Assembly: GCA_021154985.1 (NCBI GenBank)
Contig: JAJNQE010000029.1
Span: forward strand, 1-13,704
Direction: 5' to 3'
DNA length: 13,704 bases
Source: Hydrogenophaga sp.
Lineage (GTDB): Bacteria; Pseudomonadota; Gammaproteobacteria; Burkholderiales; Burkholderiaceae_C
This document shows, piece after piece, positions 7,445 to 13,430 of this stretch (the first letter of the stretch is position 1; each line of letters starts with the position of its first letter). The notes beneath the pieces were generated by a model, which saw only the letters and a list, made by a program, of their open reading frames with translations, ran no database searches and was not told where the DNA came from. The position numbers and the translations under genes were made by a program.

Positions 7445-8914
7445 ATGTCGCAGGCGTCACAGGCCTTTGTCCACCGACCGTTTGACAAGGCAGATCAGTT
7501 CCTGGCCAGCCTGGACGCCGACGCTGCTGCGGAACTGGTGACGGCCTCCGCCGATGTGGTTCTCATCCTCGACAACGACGGCGTGATTCGCGACCTGGCC
7601 CTGATCGGCAAGGACATGATGGGTCTGGGCTGCCAGGAGTGGATCGGCAAGCCCTGGTCCCAGACGGTGACGGTCGAGAGCAAGCCCAAGATCGAAGACC
7701 TGCTCGGTCAGAGCGACAAACCCGGCGCCGACAACATCCGCTGGCGCCACGTGAACCACCCCATGAGCGGCCAGGCCGATTTGCCCTTGTCGTATTCGGT
7801 GGTGCCGGTCCATCGCAAAACCCAGGGCAAGGCCGACGAGGTGTCGCACCGCGTGGCTTTTGGACGCGACCTGCGCGGTCAGGTAGCGCTGCAGCAGCGC
7901 CTGGTCACGGCCCAACAGTCCATGGAGCGCGACTACTGGCGCCTGCGCCAGGTGGAAACGCGCTACCGCCTCCTGTTCCAGATGGCCTCGGAGCCAGTGC
8001 TCATTCTTGAAGGCTCGATCGACAAGCTCGAAGAAGCCAACCCCGCCGCCCACGAACTGTTTGGCGAGCCGTCCCGCCTGCCCGGTTGGACCCTGCTCAG
8101 CAGCCTGGACGAGGCCAGCCAGATCGCCGTGCGCGACATGCTCGACCGCCTGCGCGCCAGCGGACGCGCCGACCCTTGCACGATCCGCCTGGTCGACTCC
8201 AACCAGGACATGGTGGTCGCGGCTTCCCAGTTCCGCCAGGAAAACACCCTGCACTTCCTGCTGCGCTTCACCCGCCCCACCGACATGGCCGCGCCCAGCC
8301 TGTCGGCCAGCAAACGCCAGCTGTTGCAGGTGATGGACAGCGCGCCCGACGCGCTGGTGGTCACCGACCTCGATGGCCGTATCCTGAGCGCCAACCGGGC
8401 TTTTCTGGAACTCGGCCAACTGGGCAGCGAAGACCAGGCCCGTGGTGAGGTGCTTGAAAAATGGCTGGGCCGCACCGGGGTGGATTTCCGCGTGCTGCTC
8501 ACCAACCTGCGTCAACACGGCAGCGTGCGCCTCTTTGCTTCGCAACTGCGCGGCGAATACGGCTCCACCTCCGAGGTGGAAATCTCGGCCGTGGCGGTGA
8601 ATGCGGGTTCGCAGCGCTGCCTGGGCTTCACCATCCGCGACGTCGGCCGGCGCCTGGGCACCGAGACCCGCGCGAGCAAAGAGTTGCCGCGCTCGGCCAG
8701 CCAGATGACCGAGCTGGTCGGCCGGCTGCCGCTCAAGGACATCGTGCGCGAAACCACCGACTTGATCGAACAGCTGTGCATTGAAGCCGCGCTGGAGCTC
8801 ACCGGCGACAACCGCGCCTCGGCCGCCGAAATGCTGGGACTTTCGCGCCAGAGCCTCTACATCAAGCTGCGCCGCTTCGGCATCCTTGAAGGCCTGAGCG
8901 AAGACACTCACTGA
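7445..8914 (+). CDS. ppsR: Transcriptional regulator PpsR/CrtJ
   Basis: Redox-responsive repressor of bch, crt and puc genes under oxygen (in some betaproteobacteria it can also activate). It binds TGT-N12-ACA palindromes, several of which lie in this window. The product has 489 residues from ATG 7445. Domains by eye: N-terminal PAS-like region (1-140), glutamine-rich linker helix (about 143-170, QVALQQRLVTAQQ), PAS1 (about 173-270), PAS2 (about 293-410) and a C-terminal Fis-type helix-turn-helix (about 445-480) with NRASAAEMLGLSRQSLYIK. Cys245 and Cys445 sit where the redox cysteines of CrtJ/PpsR are expected, near the PAS1 end and in the DNA-binding domain. The start is preceded by GAAAG; an upstream in-frame GTG at 7415 has no ribosome-binding site. 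It lies 48 bases after ppaA with no strong promoter between, so it is probably cotranscribed. An intrinsic terminator follows at 9024-9046. Confidence 0.96.
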   Translation: MSQASQAFVHRPFDKADQFLASLDADAAAELVTASADVVLILDNDGVIRDLALIGKDMMGLGCQEWIGKPWSQTVTVESKPKIEDLLGQSDKPGADNIRWRHVNHPMSGQADLPLSYSVVPVHRKTQGKADEVSHRVAFGRDLRGQVALQQRLVTAQQSMERDYWRLRQVETRYRLLFQMASEPVLILEGSIDKLEEANPAAHELFGEPSRLPGWTLLSSLDEASQIAVRDMLDRLRASGRADPCTIRLVDSNQDMVVAASQFRQENTLHFLLRFTRPTDMAAPSLSASKRQLLQVMDSAPDALVVTDLDGRILSANRAFLELGQLGSEDQARGEVLEKWLGRTGVDFRVLLTNLRQHGSVRLFASQLRGEYGSTSEVEISAVAVNAGSQRCLGFTIRDVGRRLGTETRASKELPRSASQMTELVGRLPLKDIVRETTDLIEQLCIEAALELTGDNRASAAEMLGLSRQSLYIKLRRFGILEGLSEDTH

Positions 8915-8929
8915 AGAAGCACCCCCCGC

Positions 8930-9011
8930 GCCGCTTTGCGGCTCCCCCCTCTCTCGCCTTCGGCGGGAGGGGGGCGGCAGCTGGGACCGGCGGAGCCGGA
9001 TCCTCGCTGCC
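8930..9011. repeat. GC-rich hairpin array after ppsR (REP-like)
   Basis: Three successive inverted repeats: 8930-8942 (GCCGC-TTT-GCGGC); 8946-8974, a 13-bp stem including two G-U pairs closed by a TTC triloop; and 8976-9011 with GGCAGC/GCTGCC outer arms around an inner CCGGC/GCCGG stem. The composition and order resemble short palindromic elements I associate with intergenic DNA in Comamonadaceae genomes. That is memory, not a search. A role in 3'-end stabilisation of the ppaA-ppsR mRNA is possible. Confidence 0.6.
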
Positions 9012-9023
9012 CCTGGAACAGAC

Positions 9024-9046
9024 CCGCCGCTCCGGCGGTTTTTTTT
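9024..9046 (+). terminator. Intrinsic (rho-independent) terminator of ppaA-ppsR
   Basis: A perfect 6-bp stem CCGCCG/CGGCGG (9024-9029 and 9033-9038) with a CTC loop is followed directly by eight T residues (9039-9046). It separates the ppaA-ppsR transcript from bchG, which has its own promoter 75 bases further on. Confidence 0.88.
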
Positions 9047-9109
9047 CGTCCGAGCAATGCTGGTGCTGGCTCATGCTCACCCGGGTTTTCCCTTGATTGA
9101 CACTTGTAG

Positions 9110-9127
9110 TGTCATTTTTCTTTGACA
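9110..9127 (+). promoter_or_regulatory. Perfect PpsR/CrtJ operator upstream of bchG
   Basis: TGTC (9110-9113), ten bases, GACA (9124-9127): a full match to the PpsR/CrtJ consensus TGTC-N10-GACA. The GACA half forms the end of the predicted bchG -35 hexamer. An extra inverted half-site GACA lies at 9099-9102, so GACAC and GTGTC flank TTGTA at 9099-9113. Confidence 0.85.
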
Positions 9128-9150
9128 CTTTTCGATGCGAAGCGTACAAC
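9122..9150 (+). promoter_or_regulatory. Predicted promoter of the bchG operon
   Basis: TTGACA (9122-9127), exactly 17 bases, then TACAAC (9145-9150; 4 of 6 matches). The expected start is about 9157, one base before the bchG ATG, which would make the transcript leaderless or nearly so. It overlaps the perfect PpsR operator and lies downstream of the ppsR terminator. Confidence 0.65.
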
Positions 9151-9157
9151 CTTCGCC

Positions 9158-10045
9158 ATGCAACTCCCCGCCCTGTCGGCTGTCACCGAGCTCTTCAAAC
9201 CCATCACCTGGTTTCCGCCCATGTGGGCGTTCGCCTGCGGGGTGGTGGCCTCCGGGGTGTCCATGGACGGGCGCTGGTTGCTGGCGGTGGTGGGTGTGGC
9301 GCTGGCCGGGCCGCTGGTGTGCGCCACCAGCCAGGCGGTGAACGACTGGTACGACCGCCACGTGGACGCCATCAACGAACCACAGCGACCGATCCCGTCA
9401 GGCCGCATCCCGGGCCAGTGGGGCCTGTACCTGGCCATCGCCTGGACGCTGGTGTCCCTGGCCGTCGCCACGGTGCTGGGGCCCTGGGGCTTTGGTGCCG
9501 CCGCGCTCGGTTTGTTGCTGGCCTGGGCCTACAGCGCGCCGCCGGTGCGCCTGAAAGAGAACGGCTGGTGGGGCAACGCGGCCTGCGGCATCAGCTACGA
9601 AGGCATTGCCTGGATCACCGGTGCGGCCGTGATGGCCGGCGGCGCCATGCCCGGCGGTGAATCGCTGGTGCTCGCCGCGCTCTACAGCGCCGGCACCCAC
9701 GGCATCATGACGCTCAACGATTTCAAGGCGGTGGCCGGCGACCGGCAGATGGGCGTGCGATCGCTGCCGGTGCAGCTCGGCGTGGACCGCGCCGCGCGCG
9801 TGGCCTGCTGGTTCATGGCGGTGCCGCAGGTGGTGGTGATTGCGCTGCTGCTGGCCTGGGGCCAGCCGTGGCACGCCGCCGGTGTGGCGGGCCTGCTGTT
9901 GGCGCAAGGCTTCATGATGCGCCGTTTCATCGCCGACCCCACGCCCCGCGCGCTCTGGTACAGCGGCTTCGGTGTGCCGTTGTTTGTGTCGGGAATGATG
10001 GTCAGTGCGTTTGCCTTGCGCGCCATGACGGGGGCTGCTCCATGA
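9158..10045 (+). CDS. bchG: Bacteriochlorophyll synthase BchG (geranylgeranyl transferase)
   Basis: UbiA-family membrane prenyltransferase that esterifies bacteriochlorophyllide a with geranylgeranyl (or phytyl) diphosphate at the inner membrane. The product has 295 residues, normal for BchG, beginning with the typical LFKPITWFPPMWAF segment. The first aspartate-rich motif is N62-D63-W-Y-D66-R-H-V-D70, continuing into INEPQRPIPSGRI. The second is N187-D188-F-K-A-V-A-G-D195. Both hold Mg-diphosphate in this family. Several hydrophobic segments span the rest. ATG 9158 is chosen because the protein then matches the family start; there is no Shine-Dalgarno sequence, and a TTG at 9122 would lie inside the -35 box. 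It is the first gene of a unit with the PucC-family gene, bchP and a small membrane protein; its stop overlaps the next start (ATGA). Confidence 0.97.
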   Translation: MQLPALSAVTELFKPITWFPPMWAFACGVVASGVSMDGRWLLAVVGVALAGPLVCATSQAVNDWYDRHVDAINEPQRPIPSGRIPGQWGLYLAIAWTLVSLAVATVLGPWGFGAAALGLLLAWAYSAPPVRLKENGWWGNAACGISYEGIAWITGAAVMAGGAMPGGESLVLAALYSAGTHGIMTLNDFKAVAGDRQMGVRSLPVQLGVDRAARVACWFMAVPQVVVIALLLAWGQPWHAAGVAGLLLAQGFMMRRFIADPTPRALWYSGFGVPLFVSGMMVSAFALRAMTGAAP

Positions 10046-11415
10046 CGCCCTTTGGCTGGGGCAGCATCGCACGACTGGGCCTGGTGCAGATGGCACTGGG
10101 TGCCATCGTGGTGCTCACCACCTCCACCCTCAACCGGGTGATGGTGGTCGAACTCGCCCTGCCCGCGCTGCTGCCGGGCATGCTGGTTGCCTTGCACTAC
10201 CTCGTTCAGATCGCACGCCCGCGCATGGGCCACGGCTCGGACGTCGGCGGGCGGCGCACGCCGTGGATCGTGGGTGGCATGGCGGTGCTGGGCGTGGGCG
10301 GTGTGGTTGCCGCGCTGGGCACGGTCTGGATGGCTTCGGATCGCGCCGCCGGCATCGCGCTGGCGGTGTTCGGTTTTGCACTGGTGGGGCTGGGTGTGAG
10401 CGCCAGTGGCACCTCGCTGCTGGTGATGCTGGCCAAGCGGGTACCGGCCACGCGCCGCGCTGGCGCCGCCACGCTGGTCTGGATGATGATGATCGCCGGC
10501 TTCGCGCTCACTGCGGGCCTGGCCGGCCACCTGCTGGAGCCCTATTCGCCCGAACGCCTGCTGGCCGTGACGGCGGGCGTGTCGCTGGCTGCGTTTGCCC
10601 TGACATTGCTGGCACTGCGCGGGCTTGAGGGCGCGCAGGCCCGCTACGCACGCCCCAGCGGCGATGCACCCCGCTTCCAGGAGGCGCTGGCCCAGGTCTG
10701 GGGCGAGCCGGTGGCGCGGCGCTTCACCATCTTCGTGTTCGTCTCCATGCTGGCCTACAGCGCACAAGACCTGATCCTGGAGCCCTTTGCCGGCACAGTG
10801 TTCGGCTACACCCCAGGCGCCTCCACCCAGCTTTCGGGTGTGCAGCACGGCGGCGTGCTGGCCGGCATGCTGCTGGTGGCGTTCTCGGGCGCGCTGGCCG
10901 CGCGCTTTCCGCTGCACCCATTGCTCGGCCGCATCGGCTCGCTGCGCGGCTGGACCATCGGTGGCTGCGTTGCTTCCGCCCTGGCCCTGTTTGGCCTCAC
11001 GCTGGCCGGTCTGCAGGGCGATGGCGCCCCGCTCAAGGCCACGGTGTTTGCACTCGGCCTGGCCAACGGGGCCTTTTCGATCGGCGCCATCGGCTCCATG
11101 ATGCGGCTCGCCGGCGAGGGCCGGCAGGCGCGCGAGGGTGTGCGCATGGGTCTGTGGGGCGCAGCGCAGGCCGTGGCTTTTGGCCTCGGCGGCCTGGTGG
11201 GCACAGGCGCCAGCGATCTGGCCCGCTGGCTCATCGCCACGCCGGGCTCGGCCTACGCGGCCGTCTTCGCCCTCGAAGGCTTGTTGTTCCTGCTCTCGGC
11301 CGCGCTGGCCTGGCGCATCTCGGCACCCGCGCCCAAAGCCGCGGCCCGCACCCCCGCTTTCTCCCACGCCGGTGACGCTTTCACCGTCGGCCCCAACCCG
11401 AGGCAACTGTCATGA
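10042..11415 (+). CDS. bch2: PucC-family MFS protein (Bch2/ORF428 type)
   Basis: Member of the PucC/LhaA/BCH2 branch of the major facilitator superfamily: polytopic membrane proteins tied to light-harvesting complex assembly and thought to handle (bacterio)chlorophyll delivery. The product has 457 residues with about twelve hydrophobic segments. A loop motif G-x3-D-x2-GRRTPW (about 66-76) corresponds to the MFS inter-helix signature after TM2. Typical features include the LGLANGAFSIGAIGSMM helix and a long non-conserved hydrophilic tail. It lies between bchG and bchP, the same position as orf428 in R. capsulatus, which is why I call it this member rather than pucC or lhaA. The ATG at 10042 overlaps the bchG stop and the final TGA overlaps the bchP ATG, so translation is coupled on both sides. 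The exact substrate is not established. Confidence 0.9.
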   Translation: MTPFGWGSIARLGLVQMALGAIVVLTTSTLNRVMVVELALPALLPGMLVALHYLVQIARPRMGHGSDVGGRRTPWIVGGMAVLGVGGVVAALGTVWMASDRAAGIALAVFGFALVGLGVSASGTSLLVMLAKRVPATRRAGAATLVWMMMIAGFALTAGLAGHLLEPYSPERLLAVTAGVSLAAFALTLLALRGLEGAQARYARPSGDAPRFQEALAQVWGEPVARRFTIFVFVSMLAYSAQDLILEPFAGTVFGYTPGASTQLSGVQHGGVLAGMLLVAFSGALAARFPLHPLLGRIGSLRGWTIGGCVASALALFGLTLAGLQGDGAPLKATVFALGLANGAFSIGAIGSMMRLAGEGRQAREGVRMGLWGAAQAVAFGLGGLVGTGASDLARWLIATPGSAYAAVFALEGLLFLLSAALAWRISAPAPKAAARTPAFSHAGDAFTVGPNPRQLS

Positions 11416-12626
11416 ACACAGAAGAAACCTTCGACGTGGTGGTGATCGGCGGTGGCCCCGCCGGCGCCACAGCCGCGCACGAACTGGCCCGCCAGGGCCG
11501 CTCGGTGCTGCTGCTCGACCGGGCCGGCCGCATCAAGCCGTGTGGCGGCGCGATTCCGCCGCGCCTGATCAAGGACTTTGCGATCCCCGACGAGCTGCTG
11601 GTGGCCAAGGCGCAGTGCGCGCGCATGATCGCGCCGTCCAACAAACACGTGGACATCCCGATCGACAACGGCTTTGTGGGCATGGTCAACCGCGAAAGTT
11701 TTGACGAGTGGCTGCGGGAACGCGCGGCCACCGCCGGTGCGGTGCGGCGCACGGGGGTGTTTGAAAAACTCAGCCGCGACGCCGACGGAACGAGCGTGGT
11801 GCACTACAGCGCGCGCGAACGCCACCAGCGAGGAGAAGGCACGCCGGCGCAGGTGCGCGCCCGCGTGATCGTGGGGGCCGACGGCGCCAAGTCGCAGGTG
11901 GCGCGCCAGGGCGCGGTGCCCGGCGTGGAGGACACACAGTATGTGTTCGCGTACCACGAGATCGTGCGCGCACCCGCACTCGCGGCACAACCCGCCGGCT
12001 ACGACGGCACGCGCTGCGACGTGTACTACCAGGGCCGCTTTTCACCCGACTTCTATGGCTGGGTGTTCCCGCACGGCGACACCATGAGCATCGGCACCGG
12101 CAGCGCCGACAAGGGCTTCTCGTTGCGCGGCTCAGTGCAGAAGATGCGCGAAGCCAGCGGCCTGGCCGGCTGCGAGACCTTGCGCCGCGAAGGCGCGCCG
12201 CTGCCCATGAAACCGCTGAAGCGTTGGGACAACGGGCGCGATGTGGTGCTGGCCGGTGACGCCGCCGGCGTGGTGGCACCCGCCTCGGGCGAGGGCATTT
12301 ACTACGCCATGCTCGGCGGTGAACTCGCGGCCCAGGCGGCCCATGAGCTGCTGGCCACCGGGGACGTGCGTGCGCTCAAGCTGGCGCGCAAACGCTTCAT
12401 GAAACTGCACGGCACCGTGTTCCGGGTGCTCGGCATCATGCAGTGGTTCTGGTACGTGAACGAGAAGCGGCGCGAGCGCTTTGTGAAGATCTGCGAAGAC
12501 CGCGACGTGCAGCAGCTCACCTTCGAGTCGTACATGAACAAGCAGCTCACGCGCAAGAAGCCCATGGCACACGTGCGCATCTTCCTCAAAGACATGAGCC
12601 ACCTGCTCGGCTTTGCCCGGGTGTGA
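11412..12626 (+). CDS. bchP: Geranylgeranyl diphosphate/bacteriochlorophyll reductase BchP
   Basis: FAD-dependent oxidoreductase that reduces three double bonds of the geranylgeranyl tail to phytyl, the last step of bacteriochlorophyll a synthesis. The product has 404 residues. An N-terminal dinucleotide-binding motif G13-G-G15-P-A-G18 sits in FDVVVIGGGPAGATAA, followed by the family motif KPCGGAIPPRL (42-52). The second FAD motif is G282-D283-A-A-G286 in LAGDAAGVVAPASGEGIYYA. A short, basic C-terminal region includes an aromatic helix (MQWFWYVNEKRR). The start overlaps the preceding stop (ATGA), with GAGG eight bases upstream. The stop overlaps the GTG start of the next small gene. Operon position after bchG and a PucC-type gene matches R. 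capsulatus. Confidence 0.97.
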   Translation: MNTEETFDVVVIGGGPAGATAAHELARQGRSVLLLDRAGRIKPCGGAIPPRLIKDFAIPDELLVAKAQCARMIAPSNKHVDIPIDNGFVGMVNRESFDEWLRERAATAGAVRRTGVFEKLSRDADGTSVVHYSARERHQRGEGTPAQVRARVIVGADGAKSQVARQGAVPGVEDTQYVFAYHEIVRAPALAAQPAGYDGTRCDVYYQGRFSPDFYGWVFPHGDTMSIGTGSADKGFSLRGSVQKMREASGLAGCETLRREGAPLPMKPLKRWDNGRDVVLAGDAAGVVAPASGEGIYYAMLGGELAAQAAHELLATGDVRALKLARKRFMKLHGTVFRVLGIMQWFWYVNEKRRERFVKICEDRDVQQLTFESYMNKQLTRKKPMAHVRIFLKDMSHLLGFARV

Positions 12627-12925
12627 CCGACCTCTGGCAGATCCGCTGGCTGCTCGACGCGGTGATCGTGTTCACCGTGCTGGAAGGACTGGGCTTGTGG
12701 ATACACCACCGCATCACCGGCCAAGGGCTGGCTCCCGACGACTACGCCCTGAACATGCTCTCTGGCCTGTGCCTGATGCTGGCCGTGCGCGCTGCGGTCA
12801 GCGGGCTTGCGTGGCCGTGGGTCGCCGTGTGCCTGAGCGCATCGGGCCTGGCACACGGCTGGGACATGCAGAGACGCTGGCGGCGCCAGCGCTCTGCGGC
12901 AGCAAGCGTCAGCCGGCTTTCTTGA
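12623..12925 (+). CDS. Small membrane protein of unknown function after bchP
   Basis: I do not recognise an experimentally defined family. The product has 100 residues from GTG at 12623, which overlaps the bchP stop (GTGA), so translation is probably coupled. Three hydrophobic segments are visible: about 9-27 (starting WLLDAVIVFTVLEG), 42-61 (ALNMLSGLCLMLAVRAAVSG) and 62-80 (LAWPWVAVCLSASGLAHGW). They are followed by a strongly basic, probably cytoplasmic tail (RRWRRQR). The first loop carries HHR and a PDDY motif. No signal peptide or metal site is obvious. Its place as the last gene of the PpsR-controlled bchG operon suggests a role in pigment synthesis, membrane assembly or complex stability, but that is inference from position. 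In R. capsulatus this position holds an isopentenyl-diphosphate isomerase gene, which this is not. Its 3' end overlaps the convergent HiPIP gene by 17 bases. Confidence 0.7.
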   Translation: MTDLWQIRWLLDAVIVFTVLEGLGLWIHHRITGQGLAPDDYALNMLSGLCLMLAVRAAVSGLAWPWVAVCLSASGLAHGWDMQRRWRRQRSAAASVSRLS

Positions 12926-13226
12926 CGTAAGCGCTGCACCAGCCTTTGCTGGCCACCAGCTTGCCCGGGAAGATCGCACATGGACCGGCCGGATCGGCTG
13001 GCTTGCCCGAATAGACCTGGCAGTTGCTGCACATCTGGGTGGCGGCGTGCTTGGGAAACTTCTTGGCGTCGACCTTGGTGGTGTCGGCCGCATAACCCAG
13101 CGCTGCGGCCTGGGGATCCTTCTCTCCGACCATGGCAGCCTGCGCCTGGGCCGCCGAGGCTGCCATGAGCGCGGTGCCGCTGGCGGCCACCTGAAGCATG
13201 AAGACGCGACGATTGGAACCGTACAT
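12909..13226 (-). CDS. hip: High-potential iron-sulfur protein (HiPIP), Tat-exported
   Basis: Small periplasmic [4Fe-4S] electron carrier. In purple bacteria such as Rubrivivax gelatinosus it carries electrons from cytochrome bc1 to the reaction-centre cytochrome. The 105-residue precursor begins with a twin-arginine signal, NRRVFMLQ at 5-12, then an alanine-rich stretch to a likely cut after AQAQA (about residue 30), leaving about 75 residues. The four cluster ligands are Cys66-x2-Cys69-x13-Cys83-x13-Cys97, the classic HiPIP pattern, and the LGY45 tyrosine before them is a family feature. The start at 13226 has a good Shine-Dalgarno sequence, GAGGTG, four bases upstream (complement of 13231-13236). 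It runs convergent to the bchP operon and divergent from the HpnD-like gene. Partner choice (reaction centre or a respiratory oxidase) is inferred. Confidence 0.95.
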   Translation of the reverse strand: MYGSNRRVFMLQVAASGTALMAASAAQAQAAMVGEKDPQAAALGYAADTTKVDAKKFPKHAATQMCSNCQVYSGKPADPAGPCAIFPGKLVASKGWCSAYVKKAG

Positions 13227-13430
13227 TTGTCACCTCGTGGGAATTGCAACATTGCCCGGACATGCTACGCCGTCCAGTCTTAAGCCGGACTGACATGCCC
13301 GAGCGCTTGAGTGCGGTAATGGCCCATTGCGCTGTCGGGCTTTCGGCCCATGCGCACCGCCTGCCCCGGCGCGAACCCCGGGCCGGCCATGCCGGGCGGC
13401 GGTACGTACACTTGACCCAAAACCGCGCCC
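13227..13430. other. Intergenic region between HiPIP and the HpnD-like gene
   Basis: These 204 bases separate two divergent genes and must hold both promoters. The HiPIP ribosome-binding site is at 13231-13236. I see no TGT-N12-ACA operator and no convincing -35/-10 pair on either strand. Short inverted repeats (for example CAGTC/GACTG around 13276-13293) are too weak to name. Confidence 0.5.

Noticed and set aside
9122..9157. TTG start that would add 12 residues to BchG
   Set aside because: The codon is part of the -35 box, has no Shine-Dalgarno sequence, and the added residues do not look like a BchG N-terminus.
13261..13330. Short inverted repeats between HiPIP and the HpnD-like gene
   Set aside because: Arms of only 4-5 bases with imperfect matches; no T-tract and no known operator pattern, so not distinguishable from chance.
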